DNA from: JBHJHP01 sp042219855
GTDB lineage: Bacteria > Bacteroidota > Bacteroidia > Bacteroidales > UBA5342
Assembly: GCF_042219855.1 (NCBI RefSeq)
Contig: NZ_JBHJHP010000001.1
Location: 372,001 to 436,000 of the forward strand
Length of the DNA stretch: 64,000 nt
Direction of reading: 5' to 3'
In this document: piece by piece, positions 46,401-53,732 of the stretch
Position numbering within the stretch: the first letter of the stretch is position 1
Layout: each line of letters opens with the position of its first letter
Notes under the pieces: model-generated
What the model was told of the DNA's origin: nothing
The model's database searches: none
What the model saw: the letters and a program-made list of their open reading frames with translations, nothing else
Made by a program: the position numbers and the translations under genes

Positions 46401-46724
46401 ACAGAATTTGTCCTGTGCAGCTGCATCAGCATAACCGCCCGGATCACCTTCGCTGGGTTGTACAACGCCAATGTCCAGTGTTTTCCCATCGGACATACGC
46501 ATGACCTGATATAACGGGCCATTATACGATGCATACAGGGCGCGTGTGGTACTGTGTGCTGCCACACACGGACAGTCTCCCGCGGCATACACATCGCACG
46601 GACCTTCCGGTCTTTGGGGAACCGCACTACTTCCGACTCCGGACATGGCCAGAATCATCATTAAAGTAGCCGGTAAAACAAGAGTCAATGAAAGAATGAG
46701 TAAAAGTCGATTTTTGTTTTTCAT
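43404..46724 (-). CDS. GH54 alpha-L-arabinofuranosidase with NEW3-like, lamin-tail and repeat modules
   Basis: 1106 residues. A signal peptide (to about residue 35) is followed by a GH54 catalytic domain (~40-375) strikingly like the fungal AbfB enzymes: GPCDVYAAGDCPCVAAHSTT, a vicinal CC (204-205) in NDGCCFDYGNAET, the nucleophile region GPWIMTDQENN (E249) and the acid/base region GNGGDNSN (D331). Then a NEW3-like beta module (~380-490), and a lamin-tail domain (VKINEFRISDGSNSTNTFIELYN) interrupted and followed by five ~40-residue repeats of the type SVDGFxxGQxxxIGSG. It removes arabinose from arabinan or arabinoxylan outside the cytoplasm. It lacks a clear type IX sorting tail. Confidence 0.93.
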   Translation of the reverse strand: MKNKNRLLLILSLTLVLPATLMMILAMSGVGSSAVPQRPEGPCDVYAAGDCPCVAAHSTTRALYASYNGPLYQVMRMSDGKTLDIGVVQPSEGDPGGYADAAAQDKFCADTYCWITILYDQSGKGNHLIQAPRGGTGAPTMMGGFNSLPIADMAPVTLMGHKVYGIFIEPGMGLRLNDTKGTAVDDQAEGQYWVINGLHYNDGCCFDYGNAETDSRDDGDGTMETTYYGNAPYWYHGQDQGPWIMTDQENNLVGCVNPDPRDKYCADLPSISWRFVTATADGEPHHWRSMGGDAQKGDLQVMYDGQRIINDRNSYDPMRKQGAILLGNGGDNSNASQGTFYEAAMTAPGTFPSKETNQKLQANIVAAKYDVQRVSITPASKTGMPPGLQTFTPNSSQNTTVTFTNTTGEAIKDLTLSISVPKGWKSVALNSEKDSKKFSGKIAPGASVSATFTVTSGSDAFNGDLVGNAKWTGSTQGKSQSETAIEKVRNVSPVKINEFRISDGSNSTNTFIELYNSGNDNVDISNWTLTEHATQMPVFTTVQIPEKTELAPHSFYLLGLSNSGLAVPVKKGESTIYVRSTEGMSVGDEVIIGQGSNKEIRKIAGISTPAEPENDPRRRWRRGTPGQTNIWQPVPDGPVVTFPAGSNSISVNSVDGFEVGQKMAIGYGAQYPVVGTAVEKYEVVTITKVGKPGTQAWLSMDAKAGDTNIKVSSVENISVGDKIRLDIDSEGHGIEWVVVKSVGTASSRSTFAGPLGENDNPGTGLELEKPLKFDHASNMPFSAWGTGISFEPKSKFDHSSNEPVQALHTNIKLDKALANDHEMEEVVLDPKVTTAGYQGPRNPDQWFGGPALSSRSGSMVLRDAENNIVDGLNYGALVDPYLAEGYQAVSGAREYGCFAPTPIGRGSFRWFGGGSVSLPDISTGRYPDGADEDSNCGDFHTQTSTSIAIASVKGDENLKVSGVNDFTPGQKVVVGSGSESEIATIALIGTAGGTAVATATKEGDTVVPVESVDGFSEGQTITIGSGANSEKAVVASVTNRRFRRNNNNDNGPGIFITVSAPLKSIHNSEEPVSGTGITFSKPLVKNHEIGTIIASNIPTPGEPNQY

Positions 46725-46991
46725 GGTACCTTTTTTAATTGTGATATTGTTGTGGTTTGTAAGTTTCCCATTTAAAGGAACATATAAAAATAATCGATTT
46801 TATTTTTTTATACTAAAATCTGAAAGGTTTCTTCACAGCAAACCACTTTATAGCACTTTATTGCCACAAAAAGCAACGAAAAGCAACGTAAACCAAACTT
46901 CAGTTTTTTAGTTAAGCAATCTTTGTTGGGTCATTACGTGACATGGCCATGCTCAGGATGACAAATTTTTAACCATAAAAATTTCATTCTT

Positions 46992-47291
46992 ATGAGCAAC
47001 AGTTTTGTATTAATAGAAGAAAAAACAGTGAATGAACTGTTTAATGAAATTAAAAACCTGAATCAGAAAATTGATTCAGAATTGAAAACAAAAGTAGGAG
47101 GTTTATCTGAGAAGTGGTTGGATAACCAGGATGTTATGCTTGAACTGAAAATCAGTCAGCGGACCTTGCAGAATATGCGGGATACTAAAATGCTTCCGTA
47201 TTCAAAGGTGGGAGGGAAGGTCTATTACAAAAGTACTGACGTAGAGCGGTTATTGTCTGAAAATTATACGAACAGAGGGCGTTCAGGGTGA
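46992..47291 (+). CDS. Small helix-turn-helix (excisionase-like) protein
   Basis: 99 residues. After a helical N-terminus (NELFNEIKNLNQKIDSEL), the segment WLDNQDVMLELKISQRTLQNMRDTKMLPYSKVGGKVYY is a MerR/excisionase-type winged helix as found in the many small HTH proteins of Bacteroidota mobile elements. Probably a DNA-binding accessory factor. No integrase or other mobility gene is visible nearby. Its stop codon is immediately adjacent to the first copy of the reductase-tail repeat (47292), on the opposite strand, so it forms the left boundary of the repeat array. Confidence 0.85.
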   Translation: MSNSFVLIEEKTVNELFNEIKNLNQKIDSELKTKVGGLSEKWLDNQDVMLELKISQRTLQNMRDTKMLPYSKVGGKVYYKSTDVERLLSENYTNRGRSG

Positions 47292-47324
47292 TTATAAATC
47301 GTCCCTGGTTACACCAGCATATTT
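47292..47324 (-). pseudogene. Reductase 3'-tail fragment, copy 1
   Basis: Minus-strand reading KYAGVTRDDL-stop, matching the end ECDGVTREDL-stop of the reductase gene at 50136. It abuts the stop codon of the HTH gene. Confidence 0.55.
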
Positions 47325-47564
47325 TATTGTGGGGTTTAACACCCACACCCAGTTATTACTTTTGAAGCATCAAAAGTATTCAAAAATGCCTGCTGCAAAT
47401 CAATCCTGTAATAACCTGTCTTTACTTTAAGTTATGTTTGACCTTTGTAATTGAGGTTTCTGATTTCATTAAAAGAACCACCCGCATATCCGCCGGATTT
47501 GCAGCGGGCTCCCCGCATTTCTGAGAGTTTTGTCTGTAGTTTTATCATCAGTTGATTTAAAAAA

Positions 47565-47735
47565 ATACCCTGAAAGGGTATTATTATTGTAGCCCAGGGT
47601 AAGCGAGCGAAGCGAGTGCCACCCTGGGTTGTTGACGTCATGTAAATCAAGGCCGGTTATGAATTCTTTTGATGAAATGGAAGCAGATCAAGGCCGCAAG
47701 TCGAGACGACCTGAGAAGATGACTCACCCCAGTCT
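47565..47735. repeat. PQR element 1
   Basis: Hairpin ATACCCT/AGGGTAT at 47565-47581; Q hairpin 47593-47628 with inner loop core GCGAAGC. Followed by an S block with ACCCCTC (47765-47771) pairing with GAGGGGT (47801-47807). Confidence 0.85.
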
Positions 47736-47849
47736 TTGTTAAACAGTTCGAATCTTTCAAACTGACCCCTCTCTTTTTCTCCGCTTTACTACGAAATAAA
47801 GAGGGGTAGTTCTTACAAACCTGGTAGATTTATTTAAACGGGAGCCAGA

Positions 47850-48421
47850 ATACCCTGAAAGGGTATCATTATTGTAGCCCAGGGTAAATGAACGAAGTGA
47901 ATGAAACCCTGGGTTAATTACGTCATGAAAATCAAGGCCGGAGATGAATTCTTTTGATGAAATGGAAACAAATCAAGGCCGCAAGTCGGGACGACCTGAA
48001 AAGATGACTCACCCCGGTCTGCATAAACAGATCGAAACTTTCAAACTGACCCCTCTCTTTTTCTACGATGCTCTTCGAAATAAAGAGGGGTAGTTCTTAC
48101 AAAAAACAGGAAGATTAGTTTAAAGGCGCGCCAGAATACCCTGAAAGGGTATCATTATTTTAGCCCAGGGTAAGCGAGCGAAGCGAGTGTCACTCTGGGT
48201 TAATTACGTCATGTAAATCAAGGCCGGTGATGAATTCTATTGATTAAATGGAAGCAAATCAAGGCCGCAAGTCGGGACGACCTGAAAAGATGACTCACCC
48301 CGGTCTGCATAAACAGATCGAAACTTTCAAACTGACCCCTCTCTTTTTCTACGATGCTCTTCGAAATAAAGAGGGGTAGTTCTTACAAAAAACAGGAAGA
48401 TTAGTTTAAAGGCGCGCCAGA
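47850..48421. repeat. Two tandem 286-bp units (PQR-S copies 2 and 3)
   Basis: PQR starts at 47850 and 48136; the next begins at 48422, giving two exact 286-bp periods. The two S blocks appear identical over the compared stretch (GGTCTGCATAAACAG to GGCGCGCCAG), so this duplication is recent. The Q hairpin of copy 2 (47878-47913) has the variant core ACGAAGT. Confidence 0.9.
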
Positions 48422-48609
48422 ATACCCTGAAAGGGTATCATTATTTTAGCCCAGGGTAAGCGAGCGAAGCGAGTGACACTCTGGGTTAATTACGTCATGT
48501 AAATCAAGGCCGGTGATGAATTCTATTGATTAAATGGAAACAAATCAAGGCCGCAAGTCAGGACGAGTAGAAGAGATGCCTCATCCCGGACAGGATAATT
48601 CTTTTATAA
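48422..48609. repeat. PQR element 4
   Basis: 188 bp ending exactly at the stop of reductase-tail copy 2. Near-identical to element 6 (49483). Confidence 0.85.
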
Positions 48610-48642
48610 TTACAAATCTTCTCTTCTTATCTCATCACATTT
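48610..48642 (-). pseudogene. Reductase 3'-tail fragment, copy 2
   Basis: Minus-strand reading KCDEIRREDL-stop, 5 to 6 differences in 33 bp from the reductase 3' end. T block follows to 48906, with an 11-bp hairpin GTTTCTTTTGA (48696) / TCAAAAGAAAC (48711). Confidence 0.55.
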
Positions 48643-48906
48643 TTGTTGTGGGGTTTAACACCCTCTCCTTCGGCAAGCTCAGGATTCACCCAGTTGTTTC
48701 TTTTGAAACATCAAAAGAAACCAAAAATGTTTACTGCAAATCAATCCTGTAATAACCTGCCTTTACTTTAAGTTATGTTAGACCTTTGTAATAAAGGTTT
48801 CTGATTTCATTAAAAAGAACCACCCGCATATCCGCCGGATTTGCAGCGGGCTCCCCGCATTTCTGAGAGTTTTGTCTGTAGTTTTATCATCAGTTGATTT
48901 AAAAAA

Positions 48907-49109
48907 ATACCCTGAAAGGGTATCTCCCGATAATTATCGGGATTTAGCCCAGGGTAAATGAGCGAAGCGAATGCCACCCTGGGCTAATTACGTCATGAAA
49001 ATCAAGGCCGGTGATGAATTCTTTTGATGAAATGGAAGCAAATCAAGGCCGCAAGTCGGGACGACCTGAGAAGATGATTCGCCAAATAAATAGATTAATA
49101 TCCATTAGC
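48907..49109. repeat. PQR element 5 with inserted palindrome
   Basis: The spacer between P and Q is replaced by CCCGATAATTATCGGG, a perfect 16-nt palindrome, nested in the element. The R end diverges after GAAGATGATTC. Confidence 0.8.
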
Positions 49110-49186
49110 TTATATATCTTCACGTGTTACGCCTTCACATTCCATCACAAGATCTGTACCGTAAGCTTTTGCCGGTGTTTGATATC
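49110..49186 (-). pseudogene. Longer remnant of a reductase paralogue (C-terminal 24 codons)
   Basis: On the minus strand the frame reads YQTPAKAYGTDL then VMECEGVTREDI and stop, against YQTPAKAYGADL then VMECDGVTREDL in the intact gene. Similarity stops abruptly at 49186 and T-block sequence follows. The changes are conservative (A/T, D/E, L/I), so it derives from a diverged paralogue, not from a recent copy of the neighbour. Confidence 0.75.
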
Positions 49187-49482
49187 TTGTTTTAAATAAA
49201 GGTAATACGATGTGCGAATTATTGAAGGGTTTTAACACCCTCTTCCTCATTTCAATCGGAATTCACCCAGTTAATACTTTTGAAGCATCAAAAGTATTCA
49301 AAAATGCCTGCTGCAAATCAATCCCTGTAATAACCTGCCTTTACTTTAAGTTATGTTTGACCTTTGTAATTGAGGTTTCTGATTTCATTAAAAGAACCAC
49401 CCGCATATCCGCCGGATTTGCAGTGGACTCCCCGCTATTCTGAGAGTTTTGTCTGTAGTTTTATCATCAGTTGATTTAAAAA

Positions 49483-49670
49483 ATACCCTGAAAGGGTATC
49501 ATTATTTTAGCCCAGGGTAAGCGAGCGAAGCGAGTGACACTCTGGGTTAATTACGTCATGTAAATCAAGGCCGGTGATGAATTCTATTGATTAAATGGAA
49601 ACAAATCAAGGCCGCAAGTCAGGACGAGTAGAAGAGATGCCTCATCCCGTACAGGATAATTCTTTTATAA
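49483..49670. repeat. PQR element 6
   Basis: 188 bp, almost identical to element 4, ending at tail copy 4. Indicates a recent duplication or gene conversion between units. Confidence 0.85.
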
Positions 49671-49703
49671 TTACAAATCTTCCCTGCTTACCTCATCACA
49701 TTT
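49671..49703 (-). pseudogene. Reductase 3'-tail fragment, copy 4
   Basis: Minus-strand reading KCDEVSREDL-stop. T block continues to 49946. Confidence 0.55.
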
Positions 49704-49946
49704 TTGTTGTGGGGTTTAACACCCACACCCAGTTGTTTCTTTTGAAACATCAAAAGAAACCAAAAATGTTTACTGCAAATCAATCCCTGTAATAACCTGT
49801 CTTTACTTTAAGTTATGTTTGACCTTTGTAATTAAGGTTTCTGATTTCATTAAAAAGAACCACCCGCATATCCGCCGGATTTGCAGCGGGCTCCCCGCAT
49901 TTCTGTCAGTTTTGTCTGAAGTTTTATCATCTGTTGATTTAAAAAA

Positions 49947-50135
49947 ATACCCTGAAAGGGTATTATTATTGTAGCCCAGGGTAAATGAGCGAAGCGAGTG
50001 CCACCCTGGGATAATTACGTCATAAAAATCAAGGCCGGTGATGAATTCTTTTAATGAAATGGAAACAAATCAAGGCCGCAAGTCGGTACCATTGGAAGAG
50101 ATATCTCATCCCGGACTGATAATCCATCCTGAAAT
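49947..50135. repeat. PQR element 7, abutting the intact reductase gene
   Basis: 189 bp directly after the reductase stop codon (in gene direction), at the same distance as in the tail copies. It may act as the native 3' flank or terminator of that gene. Confidence 0.8.
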
Positions 50136-51188
50136 TTACAAATCTTCTCTGGTTACCCCATCGCATTCCATCACAAGATCCGCACCGTAAGCTTTTGCCG
50201 GTGTTTGATATCCGGGGACACTATTCCCGGATATTATTTTATTGACAATAGCCAGGGCACATTCAGATGTCCAAACCACACCTCCTTCAGGACCATGCAG
50301 ACGGGCACTGACTTTATTTCCTTTTTCATCGCTTAGTTCACCCCAAACATGCATAACTGTCTGCTGACGTTCTGCTTCTGTTGATCCTTGGGTTTTTCTT
50401 TTTCTGAGCAGATTCAGCACAAAGGGCAGACTTAATATGGGCCGGATGGCTTCAATCATTTTGAGTTGTTTTATGACCGTTTCAGGAAAAGACGCATACA
50501 CTTCAATATTGGGAGTCCCTGTACTTTGGTAGGCCGTGAACACATCACCCCAGGTGAGACGGACGGACTTTTGCATGCCCTTGCCAAAATCGATCAACCT
50601 GGTTTTAATTCCCTTTGGCGGTTTTACGAGTTCGCCGTTTTGACGAATCCGGTTGCCATATGGTATCTGTTCTACCATGGTATTATTCGTGCCGGGTGGA
50701 AGACCTGCAGGGCCATCACTGAAAAAGCCAAGCTCCAGTCTGGTTCCTGTTGGTAGTTTCTCTTTTAAATACATTGCCAGACAATCCGTTGGGGTCACAT
50801 CAAAACCGGCACCGGGTAGCAACATTACTTTCTTTCTCTTTGCTTGCTGATCGTAGCTAGCTATGCCTTCAAATACCGGAATCTCTCCGGTGATATCCAG
50901 GTAATGAACCCCATTAGCTACACACGCTTCAACAAGTGGTTTCCAGGTGTATTTAAACGGACCGGCACAATTCAGCAACACCGTAACACCGGACAAATTT
51001 TTTGTAATAATCTGAGCATCATTTAAATCAAATGCACGATATTCCAGACCAAGCTTTTCTGCCAGTGGTTTCAACTTGTCTGCATTTCGTCCTGCCAGGA
51101 CCGGTTTCAGGCCTTGTTTAGCAGCCATGGAAGCCAGTTCCTGTCCAACAAATCCCGTAGCACCGTAAATCATGACATTTTTTTCCAT
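50136..51188 (-). CDS. Saccharopine dehydrogenase-like (trans-acting enoyl reductase) protein
   Basis: 350 residues. The N-terminal Rossmann fold has IYGATGFVGQELA (about residues 7-19) and LLNCAGPFKYTWKPLVEACV with YLDITGE, typical of the saccharopine-dehydrogenase-like/trans-acting enoyl reductase family. These NAD(P)H-dependent proteins act on lipids or unknown carbonyl substrates; the biochemical role cannot be set here. The C-terminal codons recur as fragments in the adjoining repeat array. A single gene; its 3' end runs straight into array element 7. Confidence 0.9.
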   Translation of the reverse strand: MEKNVMIYGATGFVGQELASMAAKQGLKPVLAGRNADKLKPLAEKLGLEYRAFDLNDAQIITKNLSGVTVLLNCAGPFKYTWKPLVEACVANGVHYLDITGEIPVFEGIASYDQQAKRKKVMLLPGAGFDVTPTDCLAMYLKEKLPTGTRLELGFFSDGPAGLPPGTNNTMVEQIPYGNRIRQNGELVKPPKGIKTRLIDFGKGMQKSVRLTWGDVFTAYQSTGTPNIEVYASFPETVIKQLKMIEAIRPILSLPFVLNLLRKRKTQGSTEAERQQTVMHVWGELSDEKGNKVSARLHGPEGGVVWTSECALAIVNKIISGNSVPGYQTPAKAYGADLVMECDGVTREDL

Positions 51189-51425
51189 AATAACCTGGTT
51201 TTGAATGCCTGAAATAAATCAGTACATAACTAAAGGTATAAACACATCCATTTGCAGACCTGTTCAGTACCTTTTTGCAGATAGAAAAATTTGTTCAGAG
51301 ATCCTGTATGTTATGTACAGTGTTATCCTAAGTGAGAGTGGAAGTTAGCTTAGAATATTGATTCTATTGTAGGTTTAAAACCCAATTATTTACAATTAAA
51401 ATCTTTTTAATTTACGTTTAATTAA

Positions 51426-51433
51426 TAAATTTG
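51426..51433 (+). promoter_or_regulatory. Possible -7 box (TAAATTTG) for the transglutaminase-like gene
   Basis: Fits TAnnTTTG, 38 bp before the start codon. No convincing -33 box. Confidence 0.4.
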
Positions 51434-51470
51434 TAGGTTTTATAACATTTAACTTAATACTAAACGCACT

Positions 51471-52553
51471 ATGTCTGAAAAATTACTGATTGTCAGCTGC
51501 CCTAACTGTAACAAAAAAGTAAGAATACCAGCTGATAAACACCTGAAGTTTGAATGTCCTGAATGCCATGAAGAAGTAGAGATTGATGATCAAAGTGAAA
51601 AAGTTGAGAATGAAAAATCAACTGAAAAGCCAATGAAGGAATTTGAAGAAGAGCCAAAAGATGGATTTTCATTTTTTAAAATTATCCGTAATACGATAGC
51701 CATTCTTCTGATCATTCCCTTGTATATCATATTACATAAAAGTTTACCTGATCCTGACTGGTTCTGGAATGTGGACAGGTTTCTGATATTTGTAGTTCTG
51801 TTAGGGATCATCCTTTATATACTTGAGAACTACAGATCAATTGCAATTTTAATATTTGTACTCTCTTTTGGCTTTCTTACCTACGGCAGTATTCAGCATA
51901 AGTATGGATTTGTTTCCCTGTTCAGTGATTACAAGGATATGGTAGTGCAGATGAGTAATGCCGAAAACCCGGAACAGGTACTGATATCAAAAGTCAAACC
52001 TTTTACCAAAAAAGGAAAATTCATCACAGCCATCGAATTTGACAGTGCCAGTGTACGGGATTTTGCTATAGCCTCAACAAAAAAACATTTTCATGAATTC
52101 CAAAAATCTGATGAACGGGAATTCAGACATTACCGCAATACCATACAGTGTCTGGCTGTATTTAAGGAAATAAACAGCCGATGGGAATACGTGAACGATC
52201 CGGTAAGTCGAGAGTATATTGCCCCGGCAACGGAAACATTAAAATACCTGTCAGGTGACTGTGATGACCATTCTGTGTTTATGGCTGCAGCTATAAAATC
52301 CATTGGAGGCGTGGTTCGTCTGGTAAGAACAGAGAATCATATTTATCCTGAGTTGTTGATTGGTGACCGGAATGATCTTGAAAAGATTGAACAACTGATT
52401 AAAACCTACCTGTTCAGATCGGAGTCCAGAAATGCAGAACTATGTTATCACGAAGATAACAACGACCGTGTATGGCTGAACCTGGATTACATGGATAACT
52501 TTCCCGGCGGCAAATTCAGTTCTGATGTGGTACTGGAGGTGCTGGAATTGTGA
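51471..52553 (+). CDS. Membrane protein with zinc ribbon and transglutaminase-like domain
   Basis: 360 residues. An N-terminal zinc ribbon (CPNCNKKVRIPADKHLKFECPEC, Cys pairs at about 10/13 and 29/32) is followed by an acidic linker, three hydrophobic helices (~65-155), and a C-terminal transglutaminase-like domain with YLSGDCDDHSVFMAAA (Cys) and RTENHIYPELLIG (His). The latter fold includes peptidases and inactive relatives. Topology suggests the enzyme domain lies beside the inner membrane. It is the first gene of the right-hand region and is followed 78 bp later by the PLD gene. Confidence 0.82.
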   Translation: MSEKLLIVSCPNCNKKVRIPADKHLKFECPECHEEVEIDDQSEKVENEKSTEKPMKEFEEEPKDGFSFFKIIRNTIAILLIIPLYIILHKSLPDPDWFWNVDRFLIFVVLLGIILYILENYRSIAILIFVLSFGFLTYGSIQHKYGFVSLFSDYKDMVVQMSNAENPEQVLISKVKPFTKKGKFITAIEFDSASVRDFAIASTKKHFHEFQKSDEREFRHYRNTIQCLAVFKEINSRWEYVNDPVSREYIAPATETLKYLSGDCDDHSVFMAAAIKSIGGVVRLVRTENHIYPELLIGDRNDLEKIEQLIKTYLFRSESRNAELCYHEDNNDRVWLNLDYMDNFPGGKFSSDVVLEVLEL

Positions 52554-52631
52554 CAAATACGCAAATAAGCTAATAAACCAATGAACCAATTAAAACTTTG
52601 TGTAACCATCCATAATTGAGCAATTACCTAT

Positions 52632-53513
52632 ATGAACTTTTTTAAAATATCAACCTCAGATTCCAATCACGTGGGCAGAAATATTAAAGACTTTCTGAAT
52701 AATGACTTCTTTCAGGCCACTTTGCTATTCATTCCGGTAATTTTCTTTACTGACTTATCTTCATTGATATACGATTTTAAAAAAGATCCTATCGCGGATA
52801 CTGTGTTTTTGATAATGCTTTACGTGTTGGCATGGATGATCATAATGTTAATACATAAACTTAGATCAGAAAGTGATGCAGTTTTCAATGAAGATGTTAA
52901 AACAGAATTAAATGATATTATAAACAGTGCCAGACGAAGTTTAATTATTGTATCTCCGTTTATTGCACCCGGTGATGTAGTAACTGAATCCATCATATCA
53001 CAGGCAAGGAGAGGGGTTAAAATTCTGTTTATTGTTAACGAAAATCAGCTAAAGAGTTATGATGCTTACAGGTTGTTCAAAAGATTAAATGCTGTAGGAG
53101 GAGAAATGTGGTGTCATCCAAGATTACATGCTAAGATTTATATGAATGAGAAGAACTTATTGGTCACATCACTTAATTTACTTACTTCTTCATTTGATAA
53201 TTCCATTGAGGCAGGTGTGAAACTAAACGATAAATACTATAGAAGCCATATCAGAAATTACATCGAACAGGATTTACTAAAGTCGGATCTTATTGAAAGC
53301 GTATCTTTTGATTCTTTTGATATTAAATATGGTTTTTGCATTCGGACACGTAAAACAATTAATCTAAACCCTGATAAACCTATACAATACAGCGAGTATT
53401 TGAGCAGTGGAAGACAGGTCAATGGTAAATACTGTCATATTTGTGGAAATGAAGCTGAAACCAGTGTGGATCAGCCATTCTGTAAAGAACATTCAAACTA
53501 TAAACACATTTAA
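52632..53513 (+). CDS. Membrane-anchored phospholipase D-like protein
   Basis: 293 residues. Two N-terminal membrane helices (about 28-45 and 57-75) precede a single PLD domain with HPRLHAKIYM (H166, K168) and downstream TSLNLL and NSIEAGV, the pattern of PLD nucleases and lipases. A C-terminal zinc finger-like CHIC...CKEH (C268, C271, C284, H287) is unusual. One HKD copy implies dimerisation for activity. It could be a membrane-tethered nuclease effector. 219 bp separate it from the following operon, so co-regulation is uncertain. Confidence 0.82.
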   Translation: MNFFKISTSDSNHVGRNIKDFLNNDFFQATLLFIPVIFFTDLSSLIYDFKKDPIADTVFLIMLYVLAWMIIMLIHKLRSESDAVFNEDVKTELNDIINSARRSLIIVSPFIAPGDVVTESIISQARRGVKILFIVNENQLKSYDAYRLFKRLNAVGGEMWCHPRLHAKIYMNEKNLLVTSLNLLTSSFDNSIEAGVKLNDKYYRSHIRNYIEQDLLKSDLIESVSFDSFDIKYGFCIRTRKTINLNPDKPIQYSEYLSSGRQVNGKYCHICGNEAETSVDQPFCKEHSNYKHI

Positions 53514-53732
53514 ATAAAAGCTACAAACAGATGTTATGATGTCATGATTGAATGTGTAAAGTTTTAAAAAAATTGGGGATAACTTGTTAAAGGTTTTCCT
53601 ATCCGCTTGAGAAGCACTGATTCTGATTTGCCTATTTTTGGAAGACCTGTTAGTAGTTGAAATCCAACCATTACTTGTTTTCCAAAACAATCGAACTAAT
53701 GAATTTTTTAACATTTTTATTATAATTAACTT

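Larger units (their letters stand above)
47292..50135. repeat. Structured intergenic repeat array
   Basis: 2.84 kb with no believable gene. It is built from three blocks. P-Q-R (~188 bp) starts with the hairpin ATACCCT-GAA-AGGGTAT, continues with a long CCCAGGGT...ACCCTGGG hairpin and holds two copies of AAATCAAGGCCG. S (~115 bp) carries an ACCCCTC...GAGGGGT hairpin. T (~270 bp) has a CTTTTGA...TCAAAAG hairpin and an ATCCGCCGGAT palindrome. Order: T, PQR-S three times, then PQR followed by a reductase-gene tail and T, repeated, ending at the intact reductase gene. Seven PQR copies start at 47565, 47850, 48136, 48422, 48907, 49483 and 49947. Confidence 0.93.

Noticed and set aside
47658..48090. 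A conserved peptide starting MNSFDEMEANQGRKS in the R-S blocks
   Set aside because: Copy 1 has a stop after about 26 codons and copy 3 loses its start region through a stop (MNSID-stop), so reading-frame conservation fails.
47432..49792. Small open frames inside the repeat array (e.g. 47432-47650 minus; 48534-48752, 49011-49199, 49210-49443 and 49595-49792 plus)
   Set aside because: They follow the repeat blocks, change frame or gain stops between copies, and have no independent coding support; they are phantom frames of structured repeats.
47292..50135. CRISPR array
   Set aside because: Repeats are spaced by hundreds of bases, spacers are themselves repeated, and no cas genes are present.
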